Below, one piece after another: positions 36,001 to 46,640 of a stretch of 64,000 nt of DNA (position 1 is its first letter; every line of letters starts with the position of its first letter). The position numbers and the translations under genes were made by a program. Source of the stretch: Pyrocephalus nanus (lineage: Eukaryota > Chordata > Aves > Passeriformes > Tyrannidae); contig CM076260.1 of NCBI GenBank assembly GCA_038380795.1, positions 29,980,634-30,044,633 on the forward strand. The letters run 5' to 3'. Under the pieces are notes generated by a model that was given only the letters and a program-made list of their open reading frames with translations, ran no database searches and was not told the DNA's origin.

Positions 36001-39000
36001 TCGTGTTTTGGTAACCAGATAGCACAAATGAATTTACCTGAATTTAAGAAAAATTTTACCTACTTCTGAAACTCTCCAGGGTTGGAATCTGGCTCAAGGT
36101 TCTTCTTCCACCTCTCACGGGATCTCTCGGTTATTAGTTTCTCCCCTGGAACCTCAGGAATACCCATGGCCCGAGCAAACAGGTGTGCACCCTGATCAGT
36201 CAGCAGCATGTGCTTTGTCTGCAGAAGACAGACAAGAGGTTCATTGACAAGTCTTGTTTTATCTTGTACTGAGCAGCTCTGTACAATCACTCTTTATTTT
36301 TAGGGGTATCCAAACAAAGCAAATTCCACATTTTATTTTTAAACTTTCTAGATTTCTATATCCATATCCCCTTCCACTAGAGCTGAAAAAAATGTCAGCT
36401 CTCCAAAACACAGATACAAACTTTTATCATTAGTAGAAAACTGCATTTATGTAGTGCACACTTACTATAATGGGAAAAGAAAAATTGATACATTTATTAT
36501 TTTGCTAATTTGTATGCAACTTCTTTGTACTGTTTCCAGTCAATCACCAAATCACTACATAGCTAACTGTTTAGTCCAGTTAACTAAGGGATCTAGAAGG
36601 ATTTTACTTAGAGGAATGGTAAATAAACTCCTTTTCCCTTTAAAGGCATTTCACACAGTAATATAACCAACAAATGTAAATATCAGACAGTGAAGTGTTT
36701 CTTAATATCAATGGAATAATTTTATTTTAAACATTTCCTTCAAGTAGCTGCTATTCTTACAGACTCAGAATTTCAAATTTAAGAATAGAATATTGTTCTA
36801 ATGGGCTCGACCAAAATACGTTTGCTCTCTTCTAATAACATTTGCAAGTTCTATTTGGATTCCTTTATTTACAAAGCACTTTGACGAGAGTTTAATTCAA
36901 CAACCTTAGTTAATTCCATGGTTCAAAATCTGTACACCTTGGTTAATTCATATTTTAGAGAAACCTGCCAGATAAATTTGTTTAATTAATCCTTAAAGTG
37001 TAGTAGTAGCTCTAAAATCAGATTTCTTTCATTTGGTTGGTTTTTTTTTGTTTTGTTGGTTTTTTTTTTTTTTTTTTGTTTTGTTTTGTTTTGTTTTTAA
37101 ATCTATGTTAAAAAAATAAGCATCAACTTCTTGCACAACTGCACAGCTGTTAATCACTCATCAGAGCCTGGGCAGGTTTGGGAGGAGCAATGGTTTGACT
37201 AAACAGCATGGAGCAAATTTCAGAGCACAGCACCTAACTTCAAGCAAGCTCTTATATCCATGCAGCAGCAGAGGCACCAGCTGAGGTCCAAAAGTAGAAC
37301 GACACGATGCTGGAGGCAGCAGGCCTGCAGGGCCTTTCAGAGCACCAAAGTGTGCAGCTCTCAGCCAGAAAGCAAGGATGGCATTTCTGCTACATTCTAT
37401 AGGACATTTAGACTCTCAAAGCTTTGGATTATTAAGATATTGCAGACCATCAACTTCTGTTGATTTCCAAAGCAATGACAAATAATCACTACCATGACCA
37501 ACCCATAGCACTGCATTATTTATTAAAGGATTCCAAGCAAACATCTTCCCTAATCAGACACTGGTCTCTACTATCACAGCCTCTGCACTAACCCCTTTGG
37601 ACAATTACAGAGGTGGGAAATGTGGCTACACTTCAGAAACATTCCTGATGATGCAGCCCTGAATCAAACATTTTCTAAAATTTAAATGCCTTTTAATTAA
37701 TCCTTAATTCATGAGAGTATTGCTTTAGGGAACAAGAATAAAGGTTAAAAGGAATAAGTCCTCTGTATATGTGAAAGAGTGGACATCAGGCTTAGCAGCT
37801 GAGTGACATCATTAGACAACATAAGACTAACAAAGCTAGTGAGTAGTGTTCTTTGGCTTGAAAGCCAACTTCTTTGTGCAATACTGCCCCCCTCTGCCAC
37901 TAACCCAATCAGAAGTACACGATCCAAAATTCAGACTAGTTCTGTTTTTTATTTGTGACTGTGGGGTTTTTTTTGTTTGGTGGGGTTTTTTGGGAAAGAC
38001 ACTGAAATTTTCTTCTGTCTTTAGCAGGAAGATGTGTCCTCCATCACTTGATTTCTTCAGCAATTAAGGCTATATGATCTTTAGAATAAGATTTTTAAAA
38101 ATATAGGTTTTTACTGTATTTTATAGCTAAAAATGGAAGTTATTTCTAAAAACTTTTTCAAAGGATTCCTCCTCATACGCAGATTCAGGTAACATACCTT
38201 CCTAAGCCACACAAACAAGAAATACTTGCATAAAGAGGAATAAGCTTCTATGACAGGGTTTTATGGTTTGTTTGTTTGTTTTTCTTTTTCAGTCCTTACT
38301 GAAAGAAGTTATCTTGGGGAGAATCGTGTTTGTTTTTCTCTTCAACAGATCTTGTCAATTAAAAGAGTTGGTAGAACAACACAAAAGGATGCTTTTCTGT
38401 CTCATCTGTCCACAGTTTGCTAACTTAGAGTGCCTAATTTTTTTGGGAGACATTTTTATAAAAAGTAATTCAAAAGGACAAAAAAAAAAAATTTCAAGAC
38501 ATCTTACTGACAAGAAAAAATGCTGGTAAGTTTAGTTAATTTCATGGGAAAAAGAGAAAATCCCCCAAATTTCTGCAGCTGACATGAAATTCAGATCATC
38601 ACCGTTCTTTATTTAACAATTCTGGCAGTGCAGAGCACAGCAAAAATCCAGCCCTTTGCTTTAAGAAGTCTGCGTTCTAAGCTAAAGTCTCCTTTGTCTA
38701 ATGTAAAGGGCTGTAAATACGGTAGGGGAAAACATACACAGTTCATGTATAGCAATAAATTAGTTCTCTGATGTTCATGAGAAGCCCATCTAATGAAGTG
38801 TTGGAGACGGGAGGGGTTACACCCCCTATTTGAAAAAAAATAAATTTCAATGTATCATTCCATTCCTGTTCACTACAAACAGGAATAATTCAACAGACAT
38901 GTAACCGTTTTCTCAAGAATTTGTAACATTACTTAACATAGTAAAAGACTTCCACCTCTAGAACCTCGTGTGATCAACAGCCTGGTAAATGCTGAACAGA

Positions 39001-42000
39001 AATTATTCTGGTGCCCTCCTTTATTCTCCTTGATAGATTTGGACAAGTTTGAGCCCTGTGTGAAAGTGTCAGCGCAGATGTATAAATGTGTGCAAGAACA
39101 GTCTCGAGGAGCTACTCTGGCCACCAGATGGAGCCCATACTGTTCCATATGATGGAAATACAATTACAAGCAGATGGGGAGGGTGTTTTTGGTTGGTTGG
39201 TTTGTTTTTGGGAACTGCATGCTTCAAAATTCTTTATGCACTGAGGCATCTCAAAACCATTAGAAAATACTCACAAATGCTTAAGACCCCAGGGAAATTA
39301 CAGTCTTATACCCATGGGTCACAAAGTTGAAAAAAAAATTAATTATGCACAGTAAAACAAAACATACTATGAAATACACAGTGAAAGAGCCTGGCTTGGT
39401 GTCCCAAAATTCCTGTCCAAGATGAACAGAAAAGCAGAATCAATTGGTATTCCCATTTATAATACTTTATGGAGAAGGAGCAGAAACTCATCCTGAGCTA
39501 TATTAAGCAATTTAGCTCATTTACATTTGAACTTTGTCATCTACAGGTTTTTTCTTTTTGTATCTGGGCAAAAATGTCAAGGTTTTAGGACTACACAGTT
39601 ATACTTGGTCCTGTATAGTAGAATTTATGATTTTGTTTCAAATTTAGCCTCAACGCTTCTGAGCATCAGAAGCAACACAATGACAAAAAAACCTTGTGAG
39701 AGACAAGATGGAAAAAGGAGAGGCTTTTTTGTTTGCTGGAGGGTTTTTTTTGTTGTTGTTGTTTGTTTGATTTTAAAAACAGAGTTTGTAAAGTTATGTT
39801 CTCAAAATCCAACAGTATTGTGTTGCCTTAAATAGGATTTTGTCATGGACAAGACAAAAAAATAAACCAGTGATTCTAGAATTTGAAGTAAAGCAACGGG
39901 CATTAAAAAAAGTTCTCTAAGAATAAAATTAAGTGAAATATAACACATTAAAGACATCTCTCTCCCAGCCCTTCACTTACATTCAGAAATTTTGAAAAAT
40001 TTGGGTTTGTGAAGCTACCACCTATACTGACTATTGTTCTCACTGAATGATGAAATAAAAGCCAGGTGAAGGAAAAAAACCCTTATTCATTGCAAGTTTT
40101 AACAGTATTGAAATGTGCATCTTCCAGAATACAAAGTATTTATATTAAATATTTTAGTAAAATGTTCTGATTTTAAAAGCAGGACAATCCTCCAATTATT
40201 GACAAAAAAAAGTCCTATCTGTCTGGGAGGCCAACGAAGACAAATTAAATTTTAGTCATCTTCATAGATCACCAAAAGAGGTTTAGTTTCCTCAAAAGTC
40301 ACTTTGAAAGGTAAAGAAACATGGAAGTCTTCTTTGTTATTAAGTGGTTTTGCAAATAAGAACCCTTTTCAACAATGGGGCAGCTGCATGAGCAGGATGA
40401 AAAGTGTAAACTCCCAAGACAGTACAAACTCTTTGATCACTGCCAAGTAAAACAGACGCAAATATTACACAAACGATCTGCTTCATCCTGACGCACACCA
40501 GTAGCCACCATTGCTGAAAAATAAGATAAGCCTGTTGTGGCAAATACTAGGTGGGATTCTTAGGGGAGTAAAGCGACACCGATATTATATAGAAGGTTAA
40601 ATAATAATCATTTTGCTGCCCTGATAAATTTGATTCTCTTGAAAAATCAGTCACCACCCAACAGAGCTACTCTTATCCTCCACTGCTGGAAGACTATGAC
40701 TTAGCACTAGAGCCACCATCTGACAGGTCACAATGGAGAAGACTATCTGGAATAATGCAAGAATGCACTACATAGCCAAATATGTAACTGTGTCATTTAA
40801 TCCAGTGCCATATCACTGCAAAGTGAACAATGTATTATCCAACTTTAATCTTGCGAGATCAAACGGAAGACTCAGTGACAGCATAAAAGCTCTTCAAAAA
40901 ACAAGTGAACAAAATAGTGGAACTACAGGAGACCAACATACGTATTTCCATTTCTCCTTGAGTTTCCAATACAGAGCAGAATTTATGTTTTCTTAGAATA
41001 TTACTTTTTAAAATAAATATGTCTCAAAAACCCTTAAAATAAAAATGCTTTCATCTATTTCTCCCTTCTTTTCTGCTTTAAAGCCCTAGACAAACACCAC
41101 CATTGATGTGTATCAATATACAGAATGAAGTTCTAAGGAAAAATGTGCTTCGTAATCAGCATACCTTTTCCATAACAAGTCGAGCAAGTTTTATTGGGTT
41201 TTCTATGCATTTAACTGCAGATACGGCTCCAGAGTCTAAAGTTTTTCCATCCATTATAATGGCATCCATTTCTACTTCACCTTTTTCATTTAGAACAGAT
41301 CCACAACCTAAAGACAAAAGAAAAAAAATTAGAGAGGAAGACAAAGAGAAGAAAGTCATTAAGATCTAACCACCAGGTGATTCAGTTTTAAGCTCTTACC
41401 AAGCAACTTTTCTCTTTCCCAGTTTGCTGACTTACTGAAAGTATCTCAGTAGAAACACTGCAGAGTATAACCACAAAATCCAGCCATTAAGAGAAGTCTC
41501 ACAGAGTACAATATCTACTTTAAAATCTAGTTTTACTTTACATAAGATGAAAAACACCTCCAAACACATCCTAAATTATATACTTGATCCAAAAGTTAAA
41601 ACAACAATCATGAACAGAATTCTTTATTCCTCAGATCACTTTGAGTGCACAAAACTATTTTACCTTAAAATTCTTCCAAAGGAAGATACAACATAACCCA
41701 AAGAAATACTATTGCATTTGATCCTATCAACAGATTAGTGTCACACAGCACTCCAAGAAACTGCCAAAATTAATGAAGCAGAATAAAAGCATCCACTCAC
41801 TACTGTAGCAAAAGCATGAAATAAGTTCTTCATTACCAAATAAAAACAGTAGATAAAGTAATTTAAAAAATAAAAATCAAGGAATAAAACGTTGGGTAGT
41901 TATTTTCTTCTATAATTATCAGTGCTGTTACTAACCTAATTGAAAACTAATGAGATAAAAAATGAGACAATGCAAATAGGGTGGGTTTTTTAAGTAATGC

Positions 42001-45000
42001 CAATAATTGTATCACAGGGAATAATAGGTTTTAAGTCGTCAAGTGCACAAGCCTTGCTAATAAGGATGGTGAAGACTAAACCTAAAAAGAAGTAAAAAGC
42101 CAAACCAAAACATGGCAGATTTACACAGCAGCTCAGGTAGAAAGACCTGAACACTGCAGATAGCTAAAACAAATTTTTTTTCTTTCTGTTAAACCAGTAC
42201 TAAAGCAGGTCAGAAACCACTGTTAATAACTGACATAAGACTTCTATACCAGTGTACTTCAGACCTGTATATATGAAGTCAAATCCCCTGTAACAAGAGG
42301 CAACAAAATCCTGTAATCCTCCTGCTGTAATCTCCAAAACTTCCCCTGCCACATACAGACAAACTCCCCAAAAGCTATTTTTTGCCTGTCTGCAACTGCA
42401 TAAGCTATTCCAGAGTTCAGGCCTGCATCATTCACAATGTGTAATTTCTAGACTATGCTGATCTGTAAAGAGCTTACAGGTTAATTGCCTTGTGCCATCC
42501 ACTTTAACATAATTCTTCCAGCTCTTCCTTTATGCTAGTAAGGAGTAAGTAGTCTTTGTTTACTAAGCTAAACCCTGCCATACTCAAAATTTTAACTTCC
42601 TTTGACAAGATAGGCTTTCTAGCCAATGACCTTGAAATTCCAAATAGAACTAGGAGATTCTTAAGTATCACTGACCAGAAGCACAGTTCCAGGGGAAACT
42701 CTACCAGGCCCCTTCATCACTGCATTAATAGTATCCTATGTATACTGGACATCTCTCATGGGATATACTTTAGGATTCCCTAAAATTTCCTGAGCAGAAA
42801 ACAGATGCAGTTTCTTTAATTGAAGGCAGCTTCCTACAGCTTCCTTCTCTTAAAGCTGGGGAAGAGAGACAAGTGCCCTCTAAGAACAATTCATCCCACT
42901 TGCCATAGAATCATAGAAAGGCCTGGTTTGGAAGGGAGTCGACCCATGGGCAGGGATGTCACCCACTAGATCAGATTGCTCAGGACTCTGCCCAACCTAG
43001 CCTTGAACACTTCCAGGGATGGGGCATCCACAGTTACATCTTAGCTGTATAGTCCCCTTATTCATTCCACAGACCACCATGAAAGTCTCTACACTACAAC
43101 AAGGCCAGATACTGAACTTCAGGATATCTCACATAGGATGAGAAGGATGGTTACAGACTGCCTTTTCACCCCCCTTTCAAAGCAATGGGTAGGGACTACC
43201 TGCCTCCAAGGCCGTGGTATCCATTGGCAGCAATGCTGAAAAAAAACACATTTGGCTCACTTGTAAAGCAAAAGGCTGGGAAAAGAACAGAGACAAGGCA
43301 GAAAATCTAAGGGGATATAAATAATGAACATATGAGATTAGCCAAATCACACGTGAGGTACTAAGAAGAGTGCTCCAATTCCCTCTGTCTCCAAACAGAC
43401 AGATCTGTCCTGCGCCATGCAAAGGCTGTGCAAGAAAGAGTGTGTGAGGACCACTACAGTGTCAGTTCTTATATCTGTGGTATTCACACCAAGCTGATTA
43501 ACACTGCTAGCCAAAGAAATCACAGGAGGGAGATATAACCAAGGCCCCTTCCTCATCACAACCAGAACTGGATGGCTTCATTACGCTGCACAAGTCACTA
43601 GAATGGTAGTTCTAGACAACAGCATAGCTTCTGAGCCCTTCTACCAAGCCAATATCGAGATGAACCTACACAGAATGGCTATACCCTGTAATTCAAAAAA
43701 GGACTCAACTTGATTGTTATGCCCATTCTTCCCCATGTTTATTGTTGTCTCTTAGCAACGTCTGTGTTTTCCTAGAAAATATTACAGCAAATCAGAGTTT
43801 TTTCTTTTACAAAGATAAGTACCACACAGTGAGTTTGAAAGAGCCACTCCAATCAGGGTCCTCTTCACATAGCTTTCACCTCATTTTTGCCAGCTACTGA
43901 GAGCAGCTGTATTTAATGAGTGTTAAGACAATTAGATATCCGTGATTACCAGACTATTTGCCACACTTAGATCAGCACAGTCAAACCTGAACAAGTGCTT
44001 AGGCTCAAGTCCAGTTAAGTAAAAACTAAATGAGAGAATGCCACCTTGATGCTAACTATGTAATAGTCCACACCACACATCTAAGTCTGCTTCACGATTT
44101 CAGATAGGATGCTCTAAAAATCAAGGTGTTCAGCACAAGTCACTAACAAAACACTGAAAGTTTCATATGAAATAAAAGCTCTCCCTTGCTCTTAACTGCA
44201 AGGTAAGAAGGAACAAATGAACCTCTGCAAACTAACTGAGCACATAACTAATAGGTATGTTATCTAAAGCACTGATCACTGACAGGTCTTTCCTTCCATG
44301 TTTATTCCTGACATACCTTGGTGAGAGTGGGGAAATATATTTGCTGAAACATATCAAAATAATAAATGCGTCATATTAAGAGGAGAAAATATCTGACTAC
44401 TTCCATTAATTTACATTTCTCATTAGAAAATCCAGTTATGAACCCTTTCTGTATAGATTCATGACTCACATACCATTACTGCATTACTTCTGTAATATTA
44501 TTTATAAAAAACTAATTGCAAGCATTAATGAAGAGAAAAACACCTAAAATCCCCAAGAACAGTACTCCTCTGGCAATAGGTAAAGTGTTAAGGGTTAAAC
44601 AAATGCTGCAAGCTATGTCGAAGTGCCTTAAACGAGAATGTTAATTGAACACATACTCCATAATAGAGTCCATATCTTAAAACTGAATGTACATAGCACA
44701 GTAATGAACAGCACCACATGAATGAAATGGGAGAAGAATGAGAATGGAGTAAATCAACTTCCCCAGTGCACTCATGAGAAACTGCTGTACACACCATGCT
44801 CTTTTATACTGAGAAATCAACTGTTTTGCAACACCAGTATTTACTCCACTGCAACGTGCATAATTCAATAATAATGCAAGCCAGGATTTTCAGACGCATC
44901 AGGGCAAAACACTTGAAAGACAAGACGATTTTAAGCCCACTTAATTCTTGAAAAATTACCTGCATTAAAATGAGGATCATCTTCCATTGACTGCACTGCC

Positions 45001-45146
45001 TCCTCAACTGCATCTACGGCGCTTCCTCCACGTTTCAGGACACCATAACCTCGAAGAGCAGCTCTGACAGTGCCAGCACGACATCCCTCTTCTCGCTCTT
45101 TGAAGATCCGTCCAGCTCCACCATGCACCACGATGACAGGCTTCAT
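26841..45146 (-). CDS. ASRGL1: ASRGL1, isoaspartyl peptidase/L-asparaginase, spliced, six coding exons
   Basis: Seen: six minus-strand coding exons (45146-44960, 41307-41165, 36218-36064, 31876-31758, 29812-29702, 27076-26841) with GT-AG introns in phases 1, 0, 2, 1 and 1 join into one 316-residue frame. The human protein has 308 residues. Known of the family: it is a cytosolic N-terminal nucleophile hydrolase that removes the beta-aspartyl residue from isoaspartyl dipeptides and hydrolyses L-asparagine. The precursor cuts itself before a threonine to give alpha and beta chains. Here the cut site is D-L-G|T-V-G at Thr166 (human Thr168), giving predicted chains of 165 and 151 residues. Thr184 in ATSTGG, Arg194 and Asp197 in GRVGD, and Thr217-Gly218 in STTGHGE match the human active site. 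There is no signal peptide or membrane segment. The start at 45146 gives the family N-terminus (V-I-V-V-H-G-G). The protein should be active. Confidence 0.97.
27077..29701 (-). other. ASRGL1: ASRGL1 intron between coding exons 5 and 6
   Basis: A 2.6-kb phase-1 intron, AT-rich, with a G12 run at 28330-28341 followed by C and G6. On the transcript this is a C-run. No exon-like sequence is seen. Confidence 0.9.
28330..28350 (+). repeat. Poly(G) tract in ASRGL1 intron
   Basis: G12, C, G6, A, G. It reads as a C-rich tract on the ASRGL1 transcript. Confidence 0.95.
29702..29812 (-). CDS. ASRGL1: ASRGL1 coding exon 5 (residues 202-238 plus part of 239)
   Basis: This 111-bp exon has the acceptor TCTGAAAAG|GA and the donor GAGCAAG|GTATAT, with phase 1 on both sides. 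It encodes S-G-G-Y-A-D-N and the S-T-T-G-H-G-E catalytic loop (Thr217, Gly218), then the helix K-V-V-L-A-R-L. Because both phases are equal, skipping this exon would keep the frame but remove the catalytic loop. Confidence 0.97.
29813..31757 (-). other. ASRGL1: ASRGL1 intron between coding exons 4 and 5
   Basis: A 1.9-kb phase-1 intron. The part at 29.9-30.6 kb is less AT-rich and has overlapping open frames on both strands (up to 119 codons), but no splice signals or recognisable protein. It may be an old, unclassified repeat. Confidence 0.88.
31758..31876 (-). CDS. ASRGL1: ASRGL1 coding exon 4, with catalytic threonine (residues 162-201 plus part of 202)
   Basis: This 119-bp exon has the acceptor TTCTTGGCAG|A and the donor GCATAG|GTATGG. 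It carries the autoproteolytic site: Gly165 is followed by Thr166 (T-V-G-A-V-A-I-D), the nucleophile that becomes the beta-chain N-terminus. It also encodes A-T-S-T-G-G with Thr184, and G-R-V-G-D with Arg194 and Asp197, which bind the substrate alpha-carboxylate and amino groups in the family. One base of Gly202 is carried over the intron. Confidence 0.97.
32433..32448 (+). repeat. A16 homopolymer
   Basis: Sixteen A followed by GG, inside an ASRGL1 intron. A simple tract. Confidence 0.95.
35920..36010 (-). repeat. CA/CCC-rich intronic tract beside ASRGL1 exon 3
   Basis: On the plus strand this is T- and GTT-rich with GGG runs. On the transcript it reads CA-rich with ACCC and AACC motifs. It begins about 55 bases downstream of the exon 3 donor. 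CA-rich intronic sequence is known to bind hnRNP L-type splicing factors; a role here is inferred only. Confidence 0.6.
36064..36218 (-). CDS. ASRGL1: ASRGL1 coding exon 3 (residues 111-161 plus two bases of codon 162)
   Basis: This 155-bp exon has the acceptor CTTCTGCAG|ACA. It encodes [15 protein letters not shown] and the polar linker before the autocleavage site, which is poorly conserved between species as expected. The donor used must be CAGAA|GTAGGT, because only that one joins in frame (F-Q-K, then D-L-G-T). A second GT lies 4 bases downstream (GTAG|GTAAAA). Using it would place an in-frame TAG at the exon end. Confidence 0.95.
36219..41164 (-). other. ASRGL1: ASRGL1 intron between coding exons 2 and 3
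   Basis: A 4.9-kb phase-0 intron, the longest of the gene. It is AT-rich and holds the T-rich/TTTTG tract at 37034-37098 and further G/T-rich patches near 37.97, 39.19 and 39.74 kb. On the transcript these read as A-rich or CA-rich. No additional exon is supported. Confidence 0.9.
37034..37098 (+). repeat. T-rich (TTTTG)n tract
   Basis: Long T runs broken by G, ending in four TTTTG units. It lies in an ASRGL1 intron, where the transcript strand is A-rich with CAAAA units. Confidence 0.93.
41165..41307 (-). CDS. ASRGL1: ASRGL1 coding exon 2 (residues 63-110)
   Basis: This 143-bp exon has the acceptor TTGTCTTTAG|GT and the donor GAAAAG|GTATGC. Its first two bases complete Gly63 and it ends on a codon boundary (phase 0). 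It encodes C-G-S-V-L-N, then the E-M-D-A-I-I-M-D-G segment and [12 protein letters not shown]. These are among the most conserved alpha-chain blocks of the family and align with the human protein without gaps. Confidence 0.97.
41308..44959 (-). other. ASRGL1: ASRGL1 intron between coding exons 1 and 2
   Basis: A 3.65-kb phase-1 intron. It contains an antisense-inserted CR1 fragment near 42.9-43.1 kb. Nothing else is recognisable, and the short frames inside have no coding character. Confidence 0.9.
42905..43100 (-). mobile_element. CR1 LINE, 3'-end fragment in ASRGL1 intron
   Basis: It begins with ATAGAATCATAGAAAGGCC and continues with the CR1 blocks GGCAGGGATGTCACCCACTA, CCTTGAACACTTCCAGGGAT and GGGGCATCCACAG. 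It has the same orientation as ASRGL1 and is 5'-truncated. The right border is approximate. Confidence 0.92.
44960..45146 (-). CDS. ASRGL1: ASRGL1 coding exon 1 (residues 1-62 plus first base of codon 63)
   Basis: This 187-bp coding segment begins at ATG 45146-45144, with A at -3. It encodes the N-terminal strand and glycine loop (V-V-H-G-G-A-G), the [12 protein letters not shown] helix and the D-D-P-H-F-N-A segment. The donor GCAG|GTAATT splits the Gly63 codon (phase 1). The human glycine loop reads HGGGAG and this one HGGAG, one glycine fewer, as in bacterial plant-type asparaginases. The mRNA exon probably begins at 45184 (acceptor AACTATCAG) or at 45147 (acceptor TTGGCAG). Sequence alone does not decide between them. 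Confidence 0.96.
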
Positions 45147-45879
45147 CCTGCCAAGTTCCTCCCAAGGCTATTAGCTGTGCACGCCTGATAGTTGTTTGGA
45201 AAGAGTAGTCTTTAGCATTTGCTCCTTTCTACATGGAGAGAGACTGCAGGTTAGTTAACAGATACAGGCAGTTTGATTGCAACCATTTTACCTTCCAGGA
45301 AGCGAAGTACCCACGAGGGAGCTCCTAATTCAGGTCTGGACGAGGCCCCTAAGTTGCAACTTAGTGCAACTTTTGAGGCCAGCCCTGCTTTGAGCAAGGG
45401 ACTGGGCCAGGTGGAATAGGAAGGGTCCTTTTCAGGCTATGTTACACTACAATCTTATGATTTAGTATGCACCCTGTCATGTGATAATACATTACAGAGA
45501 AACAAGCATTTGAAGAACCCCTGGTCCTGCTTGTTATTTTAGATGGGTAGCCCTATGTCTGAGTACGGTAATATATAACCGACAATAAAAAAATAAGAAA
45601 AGCAGCTGACCCGACCTGAGTTAACAGCTTACCCAGCTCAACTGCCCGGATCCCAGACCTCTGACCTCTTGCAAAACTTTGAACTCCGTGCAGGAAAACA
45701 AGGCGTTCACACCTGACAGGCAACAGCTTGTTGTTACCTCTTACGGCCTCCTGTGAGAGAAAAGAGATTGTTGCAACCCATCTCCGGTGATGCAAGTCAC
45801 ATTTTTGATTCTAGAAAAAGGCAAAGAAGCAGCAGCACCCTCGTCTCCCACTGAAATCTAGGGCACCTCTCAGTGAAAA

Positions 45880-46640
45880 CTCCCCACGTGGAAAGTTTCT
45901 CGGGGACGGCTCTTTTTGGAGACTGCGAAGAACAAAATCCAACTCCCTCTCTCTCATCCTGCAGGCAAATCTTTCCGACAGAGACTCCCGCAGCCCAGCT
46001 CCTCCCTCCCCTGCTGCCCCAGGGAGGCAGCTCGCTCCCGGCGCCACCGGACGGGATGGCAGCAGGCGTGGAGCCCCGCAAATCCCATCCTGGGACGCCG
46101 TGGAGCAAAGCATCCCGTCAGCGAGGCCGTGCAGTTTCAACCAGTAGCTAGACTCTTTCCTTGCTCTGCATGCGCTCCCCTGAGCCCCGCAAGCAGGCGG
46201 GACCTGCCTTCCCGCTGCCAGCGGCCCGGCCCCGCGGAGAGCGGGAGCGCGTCCCCGGATCCCACCTGCAGCGCCCTGGGCGCGCTCCCGTACCCCACAG
46301 CCGCCCTCAAGGGACATGGCACCGCCGAGCCGTGCCCGCAGTTAAGATGGCGGCTGTACCGCCCCGGCGGTCCCGCCCAGCACCCCGCAGGGGCCGGGCC
46401 GTTCTTGCCGGCCCTGGGCTCCCAGCAGCGGGTGCTGCCCCCCTCAGCCGCGGTGCTGCTGTCGCCGCGCTGTGCAAGCCGAGTTTCAGTGTTACACCAG
46501 CTCATCGCCTACCACCGCCCGAATTCTCCTCCAATTAAATTAGGAAAATGGCACCCCCATCCCCCCCATCCCCCTTCCAAAATCGATGACTACTCTTCCC
46601 TTTCCCTCTGTCCAAGCCGGATTATTCCCGTTCCCGAAGC
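45880..46640. promoter_or_regulatory. CpG island, ASRGL1 promoter, possibly bidirectional
   Basis: The stretch is GC-rich and dense in CpG between AT-rich flanks. It lies directly upstream of the first ASRGL1 coding exon and has no TATA box. It contains a YY1-type motif AAGATGGCGGC at 46344-46354, read on the plus strand. YY1 elements of this form usually lie just downstream of a start site in sense orientation, so this suggests plus-strand initiation as well. ASRGL1 transcription runs leftward from here. Confidence 0.8.
46266..46380 (-). other. ASRGL1: Probable non-coding first exon of ASRGL1 (right end approximate)
   Basis: Within the CpG island, the minus strand has a good donor, CTGCAG|GTGGGA, with the exon ending at 46266. 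It lies about 1.1 kb upstream of the exon carrying the start codon. The transcription start is not visible, so the right border is arbitrary. The leader has an upstream ATG at 46317-46315 with G at -3, which opens a short uORF. Confidence 0.5.

Larger units (their letters stand above)
31877..36063 (-). other. ASRGL1: ASRGL1 intron between coding exons 3 and 4
   Basis: A 4.2-kb phase-2 intron. Just inside its 5' end (35920-36010) is a tract that reads CA/CCC-rich on the transcript. A 114-codon open frame of unknown nature lies at 34289-33945 on the same strand. A16 lies at 32433-32448. Confidence 0.9.
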
